A stretch of DNA of 64,000 nt, taken from contig OZ345364.1 of assembly GCA_977006965.1 (NCBI GenBank), positions 1,116,001-1,180,000 of the forward strand, in the 5' to 3' direction. Positions 25,143-35,262 of this stretch are shown here, one piece after another (position 1 is the stretch's first letter; each line of letters begins with the position of its first letter). Position numbers and translations under genes: made by a program. The notes under the pieces were generated by a model. That model had not been told where the DNA came from. It did not search any database and was given only the letters and a program-made list of their open reading frames with translations. This DNA is from Phymatolithon calcareum. Taxonomy: Eukaryota; Rhodophyta; Florideophyceae; Hapalidiales.

Positions 25143-25806
25143 CAGTTACATCAATAACCGCATCAACGTCATCGCCAATGTCGGCGAACAGAACATTTAT
25201 GTCCTCAGTGATTTCGTAAAGTACGCGTTGGTAGCCATAGCTGTCGGTAGGTTTGCGGTTGGCGAGCTTGTTGAAATGTGCAACCTGTCGACCAGCGATC
25301 CGAGTAGCATCCCAGGTGGCGTTAGAGGACCGGTACGCGGCTGCGCGATGACCAGGGCGTCCGCAGTTCCAGCAATTAGGATTGCGGTCGCGGCGGAAGA
25401 TGGGACGGGAATAACGTCGATGAGTGCCACGTTGACCACTGCTGTTACGATGAGAGGTATTATTCCGGCCAAGCCGAGCTTGCCAAAGTATGGAACTGTC
25501 GCTTCTGTCATTCGTATTCAAAGAAGGTGCGACAGCGACGTTTTTCTCGTCCATATGATTTTGAAGCGCGATGGCGAGATCAGAATAGAAGGCTTGATAT
25601 GTTTTGGTAGACTTATGAAGATCATCGATCGAAGAGCGGGCCCAGGCATTTCCAATGACAGCTTGTGGGACCGAGACAAAATCTTCGTTTCCACGGGCGT
25701 GTGGTAGCAGGAATCCCTTTGCTTCTGCGAGCATTGTCTCTACACTATCGCCCAGGACTCCAATATACAGTATAGGAAAAAGGGACAAAACTGTTAGGCA
25801 GCTCAA
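24751..25806 (-). pseudogene. gag C-terminal part of Copia B
   Basis: Retains the end of the capsid-like region (SVPQAVIGNAWARSS, KTYQAFYSDLAIAL) and the basic zinc-knuckle region CWNCGRPGHRAAAY, in which the last Cys of CX2CX4HX4C is Tyr. The first ~200 residues expected of a Copia gag are absent. The frame overlaps the protease frame by about 390 bases, so gag and pol were in different frames or have drifted apart. Confidence 0.7.
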
Positions 25807-26729
25807 GCACTACGTCTGGACGAAGGGATAAGAGTGTTCGAAGCATTTTAATAAGGTAGCCTCTGAAAACCGTTGCTTTACGTTGACCAACACAGGCCCC
25901 CGCCAGTGGTTCTTCAACATCATACATTATATTGCTGTGTAGACCCTGCCTGTTGCATACCATAATTTACCTCTACCAGAGATGTGCTGGAAAAGGCACA
26001 AACCCGTATAAATTGCTTTATTTCCTAAAAGGAGCTCTTCGGCTGCAGCCATTTTCAAAGAAGGATCGATCTGTTGGACGATCCTTGACCAAGTTGTCAG
26101 ACAGGTTCATGAAAATATCTGAAAATCTTTCCGGCTCCATACGGTTCCATTCAATGATAGAATCAGTACTGTAGAATCACCCATGCCTTCCGTGTCCAAT
26201 GTCACAAGCTTCTAAACAACATGCCAACGGCCTCCTCGTACTTCGCCGCCACCGCATCAACTTCAGGCAACGTGTTGTACCAGTTCGACATGGAGCCCAC
26301 GTGCTTTGGGGCTGCCATCATCGCGGAAGTGAAACTCTGGTCAATGTCATGATGACCCGCATTGACAACATCAGTGTCGCGCCCGGTGTTATGTCGCTGT
26401 TTTTCGTCGCGACGGTACGCCTCGGTGCGTGGCTTCGGCTTCTCGCGTGACTGTACGCTACGGTACTCGGATCGCGATACTCAAGATGCCCCTAGTAGGT
26501 GATCTGCCGGGCCGTAAGGGAATCGTGTTTCTCGCATATCTAGGCGCTGTTTTTCCGCTTCGCTAGCAGTATAAAAGATAGTTAGTGCCTTCCTCTGAGT
26601 AAAGGAAGGGGGCGTTCTTCGGATTTCGGCTCGACTGCTCGGATCGTAGCGCGCCAATGTCTGCCTGCACGTTCCTTCGACCACGCGGAGTCGGAATTCT
26701 TCCCACCCTTTCTTTACCGAAACCGTTTC
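25807..26729. other. Non-coding stretch; nothing supported
   Basis: No frame with recognisable motifs. It separates Copia B from the repeat array at 26730 and could contain remnants of the B 5' end or of the C 3' end. Confidence 0.4.
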
Positions 26730-27115
26730 GCCGCGCAATCCAGCTCGTCGACAACCGCGCTCAAGTGTCCCTGTTTCTTGCGCTCGTCGGAAGGTCGACG
26801 ATCAAGCCATGGCCGCCGCTGGAAGATGACGTCGTCTCAAACATCCTCTGTCGCAGCCGTTCTGCCGCACAAGCCTGTTCGGTGACAATCGCGCCCAAGG
26901 TATCTTTTCGCTTTTCGTGCGTTCGTCTCAAGGTCGACGATCAAGCCATGATCGCCGCTGGAAGATGACGTAGTTCCCACCATTCGTCTCCGCAATCGTC
27001 GCCGTGCAAGCCGGTACGGAGACAGCGTTCAGGTTTCCCCTTGTTGTGTGTTTGCCTCAAGGTCGACGGCGAAGCCAAGGTCGGCGCCGGATGGCGACGC
27101 CGACGTCTACACGCT
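26730..27115. repeat. Three imperfect tandem repeats of about 120-140 bp
   Basis: The block (g)gtcgacg(a/g)(t/c)(c/g)aagcca-ggccgccg(c)tggaagatgacg recurs at about 26790, 26930 and 27060, each time preceded by a Cys/Gly-poor, CT-rich spacer containing caagcc-gt-cgg. It abuts the RNase H end of Copia C, so it probably belongs to the 3' untranslated region or 3' LTR of that element. Confidence 0.6.
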
Positions 27116-27119
27116 TATT

Positions 27120-28334
27120 CTACCTGTTTGTCTGAAGGTTTTGTTTGCTTGTCTTTCTTTCCTCCTTTTTGTCTAGTCTAGTCTCTCCCGCTTTATTTCG
27201 CTCTCCTGGTCTGCTTTGACCCTTGTGCCGTCGGGTTCTTCTGAGCCTGGCGCCACATGTATGAATATTGCGAATAAGCTTGTTCCTCGCCATATCTTGA
27301 ATGTGATGAAAGCGTACATCTATATACTTGGACTTCTTAGTATGTGCAGTTGCGTTGACTGTCGCTTGCGCTGCGCTGTTGTCCATTTCTAGCGGTGTTG
27401 GGTCTGTTTGGTTGATTTCTAGCTCTTGCAATAGTTGACGAATCCATTTGATTAGAGTCGCCGTCTGACTCGCGGCTATATATTCGGCTTCAAATGTGCT
27501 TGTCACGACTGTTTTAATGCACCGCGATGTCCAAGACACAGGTGATCCAGAAAAGTAAATAACGTTACCGTAGGTCGATTACCTTGTATCAATGCATCCA
27601 TCAAAGGCAGCGTCTGGGGTTGCTCTTTAGAGAAAAGAATCCCATGGTGGGCGGTGCCTTTCGCAGTTGGTATTTTCGGTCGTCGTGGTCTGGCCTTTTG
27701 TACTGTCGATCGCCCTAGTGTGGCCGCGGGTACTGACGGTATCAGTTGGGTGGCTGCGTACAGACGTGAAAGTGGGTGGCTCTATTTTGAAATTGTATGG
27801 CGGGTCAGCGTCCTCGATAGTATCTAGTGCAGTATACGGGATGGCATGATGCATATTAACGCTAAGGTTCTGTCGCTCCACAACCGGCTCCGGCTGGTGT
27901 TGATATCGAATTGGCAGGCAGAGAAGAAGGAGTGCTTTCTAATTACCTAGCAGAAATAACTTCCTGCCGTAATCTAAGTAGAAGACAATTGAGAATAAAG
28001 CACTGCCTTGCTAACCTCTTGGGCGGAACAGCAGATTACTACTACTATAGCCGAGCGGGGTCGAAGTTTGCATTGTACGGTCGATAGCTCGCAATGCAGC
28101 AAACGAAAACTTTTCCATTTGCAGGGTTAAGTACTCTGTAGTGATGATCATCGCAAGTCAGCAAATATCGCACCAGCGTGGCGCAGGGGTCGCTTTTCTT
28201 TTTGATCGACTTTAAGTTGGGAACGTGGGCATATTCTCCAAAAATGCGAAAACGTACCAGATTCACTGAGGACGGTGGTGATGGGCTGTACTGGCTGCGG
28301 TGTTGTTCAAATATGCGGCGGGGAATATCGTCTA
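27120..28334 (-). pseudogene. Integrase C-terminus, linker and RNase H of Copia C
   Basis: 28045-28266 reads FRIFGEYAHVPNLKSIKKKSD and CDDHHYRVLNPANGKVFV, the C-terminal Copia integrase module. 27627-27881 is a Thr/Pro-rich linker. 27120-27602 is RNase H with DAAFDG, a TAA stop, then YGNVIYFSGSPVSWTSRC, STFEAEYIAASQ and SKYIDVRFHHIQD. Between linker and RNase H about 600 codons of reverse transcriptase are absent. Non-functional. Confidence 0.82.
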
Positions 28335-28347
28335 TTGCGTTGTGTTA
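28335..28347. repeat. Target-site duplication of the SINE, left
   Basis: ttgcgttgtgtta here and at 28647-28659, 13 bp identical, on either side of the insertion in the Copia C integrase. Confidence 0.85.
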
Positions 28348-28646
28348 TTTGTTTGTTTGTTTATTGCAGGATATTCGAATTACACATAGTGTACGTTATT
28401 CAACATCTAGTAGGGGGCCTCTAAATGCTCCTGATTTGGATCCGTTCCTGGTACTCGCGTAAATGCTTCGCGCAAGTACTGCTGCACACCACTCCACGGC
28501 GACATCCGCGTGCCCTTTTCAGAACGTTAGTTCAATTCCTGCTTGCGACAGGACTCGAACCGGCGACCTCAACATTCCTGCCTGTATCATACCGAAATAT
28601 GCGCACAGGTGCGCGGAGGCAGTTTTACCACTATGCCGCACGTGGG
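28348..28646 (-). mobile_element. tRNA-like SINE inserted in Copia C
   Basis: A 299-bp insertion with 13-bp target duplications. On the minus strand it starts with a tRNA-like head: TAGTGGTAAAACTG (A-box-like, 28620-28633) and GGTTCGAGTCC (perfect RNA polymerase III B box, 28551-28561). The outer pieces TGCGGCA and TGTCGCA can pair as an acceptor stem, and CTGCCT pairs with AGGCAG. The T-stem does not pair fully and the A-to-B distance is long, so it is a tRNA-derived element rather than a working tRNA. The tail is AATAAACAAACAAACAAA, the usual 3' end of a SINE copied by LINE machinery. Confidence 0.82.
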
Positions 28647-28659
28647 TTGCGTTGTGTTA

Positions 28660-29344
28660 GTTCTGCTGACCGTGTCAAGTACACAATATTCCCATACCGG
28701 TTGAACGGCATCTTGGCAGAGTGAAGAGTAGCACGCACGAGATCCATGAACGTGCGATTAATACGTTCTGCAACGGAATATTCTTGTAGCGTGTATGCAG
28801 TGGTGGGACGAGCATCGGTTCCCGTCTGATCCATTGCCCGCAATATGGCCTTTGTTAAATACTCGTTTTCATTGTCAAAACGAGTTTTTGTGACAGCCCG
28901 ACCAAAATGTCTCCCGAACGTATGGAGTGCAGATATCGTATAGCGCTCGGCCTCACTCTTGGTTTTGAGTAGGTAAAGAATCGTCATTCGCGAGTGAAGC
29001 TCCGTAAATGTGATGTAGTAAGAGAATCCCGCCGGAGGGCCACCAATATCAGTGTCAATTGTATGCCCCGTTGGCGGTTGTTGCAAGCTTCGAGAATGTG
29101 GGGCTGGTTGGAAATGGCCAATAGAGCAGCCTTGGCAGTTCATTGGTGGCAATGCCGATTTAAGACGAGGTGGTAACCCAAGCTTTAAGGGTAATTGGGC
29201 CATTTGTTGGATTTTCGGTACTGTCACATGGTTAAGGCGCAAATGCCATGAATTCGCAAGATCTACCGTCCACTTCTGGTGCTCTGGGATGGCAGGTAGG
29301 TGGCCTGGAAATAGAACCACATGCGTTTGAGTCTTCGTGCTCAT
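28660..29344 (-). pseudogene. Integrase core of Copia C
   Basis: Zinc region WHLRLNHV...CQGCSIG (H, H, C, C pattern), then the catalytic core: TDIGGP for the first D, TRFDNENEY for the second D, and LQEYSVAERINRTFMD for E. The frame runs into the SINE at 28646, which truncates it. The rest of the integrase continues past the SINE at 28334. Confidence 0.85.
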
Positions 29345-29977
29345 ACCTCGAGGTATCGAAGGGGGATCCAGAACTTGAACTGCGCCGGGTCGTCCGGAAA
29401 TAGCTGGTATTGCGGCCCTGCTGCTCTCGAAATCTCGAGGTTTCGGCGTGTACTACTGCGTGCGTACGCCGTAAGCCCGGTTATTTTGCGCATAGTATCT
29501 TAGTGGTATTCGGTAAGTGCCGCGGCATAGCTCAATTTCTGATATCCAGTTGTCGCGAGTCGGCTGGTACACGTTTCTGAGAATGTATCCTTTTGTTGGT
29601 GTTAGTAGAATCTGGCAGTTGCTGTCCTTCGCGAATTCGCTTACTGAGATTAGATGGTGCTGAAATTGGGGTGCATGGTGCGTCTGTTTTCATTGGAACG
29701 TGTTGCCATTCTTGTCTTGGAGAGAGACTGGCCCACTGGACAGTGTCTGGACTACTGACTGGTCCGCGAGTGTTATTGAGTTAGAGAGTGGTTGTTGGGG
29801 TGGTAGTTGCTTTTTCGTGTAGGAAGTATATGCGCCAGAGTCCACAATATAGTATTGATAATTTTACTCCTCATTTACGTGTCCGTCAAATCCATCATCG
29901 TCCATATGTTCTTCATTCTCTGCATGCGTAATAGGGAACGGGGCTTCAACTTGGAAGGCATTATTGGGGCGCTGATA

Positions 29978-30199
29978 TTATCCGCGGCCGCGACCTCGTC
30001 CTCGGCCACGCGTCCGGCCGCCACGTCCGCGATTGTAGTATCCGCGATAGGGAGCATGTCTGTACGATGGTGATGGTGCAACAGTACGCAGTTGATTGAT
30101 GAATACTCGGCACTCGGTCGTCATGTGACTACACCATCCATGAATCATACACCATTTCTGTGCATCAGGATTACGGGGTGAAACTGGTTGTATTTGCAC
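29978..30199 (-). pseudogene. gag nucleocapsid segment of Copia C
   Basis: WCMIHGWCSHMTTECR is a CX2HX4HX4C zinc knuckle found in several Copia lineages. It is followed by an Arg/Gly-rich run (RGRGGRTRGRGRGRG). It binds RNA in the particle. The region 29345-29977 between this and the integrase should hold the protease but I cannot read a convincing one. Confidence 0.65.
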
Positions 30200-30268
30200 A
30201 GGAGCATTCCGCTCCTCGGGTGCCGCGTAGGTAAGAATACAGAGCTTCGACTTGAGTAGCTGAATAGA

Positions 30269-30784
30269 TTATATCTCTTGTGTCAAGAGCATTCGGATGT
30301 CGGATGAAAAGCCAGATCTGTTTCGAAGTCCGCGAATGATGAAGTTGACGGTAGTGCGATCATCTTCAATATTTGGGTACCTTGCCTTGACCATTGTTTG
30401 TCGAAGCTGCTTGTGACGATATAAGTATTCCTGCAAGGATTCTGTTTCAGTAATCGTGAGCTGCTGCGCTTGCACTGTTAATTGCTCATGATTGTCAATC
30501 ATTGTGTCGGACTCAAAGTACTCGGCAATGCTCACTAGAATCTCATGGGGCTGCTTGTTCAACTTGTCTTGTCCGATCTCTAGAACGATTTCGTCGGAAA
30601 ACGTTGCGGTGATGATGTTGCGAGCTTGGGCCTCGCGGATCTCATGCGCCGTGATTGCACTCTCGTCTGTGCCTGCAGCTAGGGGTACATCACCCTGGAC
30701 GTATGGCCGAGTTTTATGCTGCGCAATGTAGACACCAACAGAATCGAGCCACTGGACATAATTGTTCTTGTTCAACTTGGGCAA
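30269..30784 (-). pseudogene. gag capsid segment of Copia C
   Basis: LNKNNYVQWLDSVGVYIAQH near the N-terminus is the usual start of the Copia UBN2-type gag domain. LTITETESLQEYLYRHKQLRQTM and DDRTTVNFIIRGLR are its later helices. The frame has no good ATG at its start: an ATG at about 30813 is in another frame, so a frameshift probably precedes it. Confidence 0.65.
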
Positions 30785-30994
30785 TTGGTGATGGAAGACC
30801 CGGTGGCTCCGCCATTGTGCAGCTTCTCGTGCTGTACCTGATCTTCTCCTTTTCTTGCTCTTCGATCAGAAGTTGGGCGTTTGCCCAAAGATTGTCGATA
30901 TGACCGCACGCGCTCCGTCGTCTTTGGCGGAGGATTTTCCTCCTTGCGTGGTCCAGCTTGTTCGTGTCGTTGACGTCACTACATCGAATGCCAA

Positions 30995-31011
30995 CACTGA
31001 GGGCCATAACC
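30995..31011 (-). other. Primer-binding site of Copia C (initiator tRNA-Met anticodon region)
   Basis: On the minus strand GGTTATGGCCCTCAGTG directly follows ...CTACA. It is complementary to the anticodon arm of initiator tRNA-Met (CAU-AACC), the half-tRNA priming known from Drosophila copia. The adjoining sequence 31012-31092 starts TGTAG and ends CTACA and may be an 81-bp LTR or only part of one. Confidence 0.5.
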
Positions 31012-31092
31012 TGTAGAGAATGTCCCTTGTCCCCCGGTCCCTGTTGGGCAATACGGGGGTATTTATCGTGTTAGTGTTATGATATACCTACA

Positions 31093-31863
31093 AAGAATGC
31101 GCTTTTGGATGGAGAAAATTTGATTGCGGATAGCGGGTACAGTGATAACAAGTGTGATAAGTATGCCTCCAGTATGGATGTTTCCAGTTCATTTCATAGT
31201 GAGGCTCAGGCAATAGATGAAACTGTGAACCGCCGCTTCAAAGTATTGTGGAGAAGGCATCACAAAGTTCTCCAACCCCGTCCCGGACATTGGCGCCTTA
31301 AGAAGCAGAAACTCCACCTTCTTATTGCCTACCCGAGGAAAGTAACTTGAGAGGTGATGAATGCACGATCGCAGCATTGAGGAGTTTCGTACTACAAGGA
31401 GGTGGAGTTGAATCCTCGTCCACAATAGTCCCCACAAGGATAATGCTAGCTCTGGTAACCCTGAAGCGGTTTTGTCAACCATACTCCCAAATGGGTTCTT
31501 ACATGAGCTTACACTCACCGGCCTCAGTAGCCGGCGAGCTCCTGTGTTACTGCATCCCTCTTCCCTTCTCTTCCTTCTTCTCTTCCTGGTAGAACGTCTA
31601 ACACTAAGTAAAGCTACAAGCTACTTTGGTGTGCTGCGAAGGCATTGGCCGGAGCCCGTTCTCACAGTGAAGGCATTGGCTGGGTCACCTTTCATTCCCA
31701 CATATCCCTTTTCCCGCGTGACCATCCAGCCGATCGATCGTACGACCGGCGGCTCACGCGAGGCGCAAAATGACCATTCGACGACATTCCGGATTCGACG
31801 GTTTGCTTTTTGCTAGTCCTTCTTTTCTATTGACAAGAAAAGCCCCCGCCGCAGTACTGCAAG
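31093..31863. other. Stretch holding the 5' LTR region of Copia D
   Basis: No gene. 31786 ends a CGACGACA block like the LTR ends of A and E, followed by TTCCGGATTCGACGG (31787-31801), close to their primer-binding region. The LTR start is not defined. A hairpin-like caccggcctcagtagccggcg lies near 31516. Confidence 0.5.
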
Positions 31864-33765
31864 ATGTCGCAAGAAGGCTCTCCCGCTCCTTCTGCATCCG
31901 GCACCCACGCTTCCGATGGGAATGTCGAACCGACTCCGGCCGTAATGACGAAAGCGCAGGCGTCTCAACGCTACGGTCGTCTCAAGAAGATGGCGAAGTG
32001 CGTCAGCGAGGAGGATGACTTCTACAGTCAGTCCCTCGGTGCCGCCCGCAAGATTATGGACATCTACCCTGTCCCCAAGAACACGGGAACGACAGCGGCC
32101 GTCAAGCCGGATCCCTTGGATATCTGCGAAACATTGTCAGACATTCTTCCCGCCCCGTCCTCTGTATTCACGGAAGCTTACTTCCGCCGGCCGACCTTCC
32201 CGGTCAAGGTACTCCACAAAATCTCGGAGTTTTGTGGCTTTCACCAGATATCTGATGATTTCATTTCTGGCCTTTTCCTCCAGGATCACGAAATCGGTCA
32301 CAAAGGTATCATTAACCAAGCTTAGCTGGCCTTCGTTCTCGGCCTCGACCCCGCATCGACCCGGTCCGTCATTAATTACTTCAAGAACGCCAGGTCTATC
32401 CACACGCACAGGCCTTTGGGCGCTACAACTGCCGGCATTCCTCCGCACATCGAGAACCCTGCTCCCTATCATGCAGTCCCGACTCCGGCTCAGCCTCCTC
32501 ATCGGCATGCTGCCGCTGCACCTAGGACTGAATCTGTCGTTGTTGGTGCTGACCAGCAGCAGCGTGTACCCGCTTTCCCGCTTCCTCACGACCAACCTGT
32601 CGCCACGCCCAGCCATCACAGCACAAGGTTCAACCCTTTCTGCACTCCGGCTGAGTACGAGGACGCGCGAAAGGCGAACTACGTGCACCAGCAGTTTTAT
32701 TGTCGGAAGTTCACGGGCGACCTCTCCCAGTCCCATTGAGTTCCACTACGAGGCATGCGCACGTCAGCATTTGCTAAAACAGTCACAGAAGGCGGACTAC
32801 TTCATTAACGTCCTTGGGGGACCGGCGCGCACGTTCCTACTCAACCACTACACGCCAGGTATGACGTACGAGTCCGTCTGTGGCCTCATGAAAGGCGAAT
32901 ATGACAGCGACTCTCGTCAGCTGCAGGTCCAGTCAACGCTTGAGTGCCTCAAGCTCTAGAGCTTCATGAACACGCACTCACTGACCTCCGTCTCTGAAGG
33001 GTTGACGAAGTTAGTTGAGCACATTGAGAAGCTCACCCCTCAATGCCCTCGCGGTTTTTGCTCTGACGAGAACAAGATTCGCTTCCTACGCAAGGCTGTA
33101 CTTGGATTCGAATGGGCCCTCGCACCGATCCGAAACTTCGCGTCGCACCGGTACAAGTTCCACGCGTTCGTTACGTCTCTGCACGAGAGCTTGCAGCTCG
33201 CCAGCGAGCTCAAGAAGCGAATAATCGAGGCATATCGACCGGAGTTGCGGAGGTGCAGGAAGATGCTACACACTTCCAGCGCTATGGGCATCACCCTCGC
33301 GATGTGCGCAAGCACCCTCCGCGCTCAAATCGACACTTCAAGAGGAGCGATACTGCCAAACCCCAAGTTCGCTTCCGCACGTTTGAGGATGCGCGCCGGC
33401 GTAACGAATGCTTCAAGTGCTCCGCACGATGGGTACCAGGCCATTGATGCGACGAAGGAGCGACCGCTGGGCGTACGCGCCATCGACTCCGAAGCGGGGA
33501 GTCTCACGTCCAAAATATGCGAGACTTCATTGTCGGCATGGACGGAGAGAATCAGTCAAACAGAACGACTGACCCTCCTGTGGCGGAGGGAGCACCCACG
33601 CAGTTCGGAGAGATCGGGGTCCAAGAGGTTGAATGTGCCCTGTCTGGTACGAGCATAGCCGATTGCGGCGACCAGAAGTGTCTTGAAGACTTCGATAAGG
33701 AGTTCACCACCAACATCGTCTCTTCTACGCTCTTCGAACAGATGCCCTCTTCGGATTTTCGTTAA
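31864..33765 (+). pseudogene. gag of Copia D, decayed
   Basis: Homologous to gag of A and E: PAPSSVFTEAYFRRPTFPVKVL corresponds to PARSVFTEEYFTSPTFPVVLL in E; QQFYCRKFTGDLS corresponds to QYYFRDEKFSGDIS; FLLNHYTPGMTYE corresponds to FFFEHYKPAMSYP. It is broken by stops at about 32325 and 32736 and by frame changes near 32740 and 32960. The C-terminal part (33517-33765) ends DFR-stop. It is in the plus direction, unlike A-C. Confidence 0.75.
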
Positions 33766-33798
33766 GGCGATGTAGCCCTGTAGTTACCCCACATCGCC
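33759..33798 (+). promoter_or_regulatory. Hairpin at the gag stop of Copia D, possible frameshift signal
   Basis: GAT-TTT-CGT-TAA ends gag, and GGCGATGT (33766-33773) directly after the stop pairs perfectly with ACATCGCC (33791-33798). This is the same arrangement as in A and E with a different stem sequence. Confidence 0.45.
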
Positions 33799-34440
33799 CA
33801 AGATCGTCGTTCCATAATTGGACTGCAATCCCACGGCACAAAACCGCATCGCGAGTAGGGGGAGACACCAATTAGCGATCCGACGATCGGTTGGCATCTC
33901 TGCGAAACGCAATAGTGTTCCGACGAGCATTGCGTCTTGTACTTGCAGGTTACATGTTCCCCTCAGCTCTCAAGCGAATCGTGTCGACATACGGTTCATA
34001 GAAGGTCATCAATACCCGCAAACGTCGTAATTACCGGTCCGCGGCTTACCATCTTGGAATTCTAACGGCAGGGAGTCCACCTACTTGACACATTAGTGTC
34101 ATACCAGTCATGACGCCGCCACTGTGCACTTTTATTGCACTGTACACTTACAATGCAGTGTGATCTCCCTGGACATGACGAAGAGGTGCCCGCGATACCA
34201 GATCCTTCCTGTAAGAGGGAAATCCCGTCTTCCTACCTCGCACTTGACCTCGGCGCCGACACGGCGCTGCTCGCTCTCGCGAGCACTGCAACTCGTCATG
34301 CACGAGATCCTCCACCGACCCAGATCGGCACGACAGGCACACGCTGTCTGCCGCGGCGTGACCGGCGCCGGCGACACCCAGTACTAAACGTAGGTAGCTG
34401 GCTAACTTCGTAGCCAGTGGAGGGAGGACGATCAACTAAA
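33766..34440 (+). pseudogene. Remnant of the Copia D pol N-terminus
   Basis: Broken protease-like fragments, for example YHLGILT around 34050, are in the position of the LGTVELPL region of E pol. There are many stops. No integrase or reverse transcriptase remains. After about 34120 nothing of the element can be read with confidence. Confidence 0.35.
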
Positions 34441-34603
34441 CCAATCTTTACCTCTGGCTCACACTTTCGCTTTTCTACTCATACACTTCCCTTCAAACTG
34501 AAGCAATCCGAAGTAGCATATCTGGTTTCGAGAGTTTCGAATCGCAGTCCCTGTCTGCAACGATTAACCACAACTACAATAGACACATCTCGATAAAACG
34601 AAA

Positions 34604-34858
34604 GCTTGCTGTTGATTCAATTTATGGGCTTACACCTAGTTTCCTTGTTCTGTTAAAAAATTGAATTATTACACGTCCTTCGATTGCAATTGTCTGAGCA
34701 GGATGGCATTGGGGAGCGGGAAAGATATCCGAGAGATTAAATGCATGCTTGCTGTTTATTAAACTTATAGTCTTGTAACCTTGTTTTCTTAAAAAACTGG
34801 AAGTAATACACGTATTTCGATTGCAATTGTCTGATCAGGGTGACATTGGGGAGCGGGA
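34604..34858. repeat. Two direct repeats of about 115 bp
   Basis: 34604-34721 and 34747-34858 share gcttgctgtt, taaaaaa(t)tg, ttcgattgcaattgtctga and cattggggagcggga in the same order, at about 80% identity by eye. Function unknown. Confidence 0.65.
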
Positions 34859-35008
34859 ATGACATGTGGGGGTTGTGCACCGGCTGCGAGGGATGACATG
34901 AGGCGAAGCCGAGGTCCGAATATCATGGCCTGAGGGCGATTGTCAACCCGAGAGTACGGAGTACAACAAGCTTGTCATCCGCCTGAGGGGCATAACGTTA
35001 CATCAGAT

Positions 35009-35093
35009 TTCTCTTGCAATTGATTGCTCTATGTCTTCCCTAGGGATGGCATAGCAGTTTTGATAGGACATAGAGCAATCAGTTGCAAGAGAA
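35009..35093. repeat. Long hairpin, 27-bp stem
   Basis: TTCTCTTGCAATTGATTGCTCTATGTC (35009-35035) pairs with 35067-35093 with one mismatch, around a 31-base loop. It could be a snapback repeat or, if transcribed, a small-RNA precursor. Confidence 0.7.
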
Positions 35094-35262
35094 TGCCGAT
35101 GCCTGTACTCGGTCTCTCTTATGTGAGTACGAGCATACTTTTCAACAAGCAGCGCGACTTGGCAGGGAGGATGTGCATGTTGACTAAAGTTATTACAAGT
35201 AGGTAGAATTAGACAATTTGCAATTTCGACTTTTTAAGAAATTCTATGTTAAAACTGGCATG

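Larger units (their letters stand above)
20909..25806 (-). mobile_element. Copia element B, 5'-truncated and decayed
   Basis: Minus-strand gag C-terminus, protease, integrase, reverse transcriptase and RNase H in Copia order, in at least four frames. The sequence is related to A, D and E (the integrase and RNase H segments keep the same style of motifs) but clearly a different family. The N-terminal part of gag is missing after about 25800 and I find no matching LTR pair at 20.5-21.1 and 25.7-26.2 kb, so the element is truncated or its LTRs are lost. A solo LTR of another family splits the integrase. Confidence 0.85.
27120..31092 (-). mobile_element. Copia element C, internal deletion of reverse transcriptase
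   Basis: Minus-strand gag, zinc knuckle, integrase and RNase H of a Copia lineage different from A, B, D and E (CX2HX4HX4C knuckle; gag starting LNKNNYVQW). The reverse transcriptase core is missing: the integrase-RT linker (27627-27881) is followed almost at once by the RNase H block SDAAFDG/VSWTSRCIKTV (27600-27480). A SINE splits the integrase at 28348-28646. The 5' side is marked by a primer-binding site at 30995-31011. No 3' LTR was found. Confidence 0.8.

Noticed and set aside
28551-28646. A functional tRNA gene
   Set aside because: The acceptor-like ends and B box are present, but the T-stem pairs only at two positions and the A-to-B distance is too long. The 13-bp target duplication and the tail show a SINE.
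31012-31092. An 81-bp LTR for Copia C
   Set aside because: It has TGTAG...CTACA ends and sits beside a primer-binding site, but no second copy was found on the other side, so its extent is not established.
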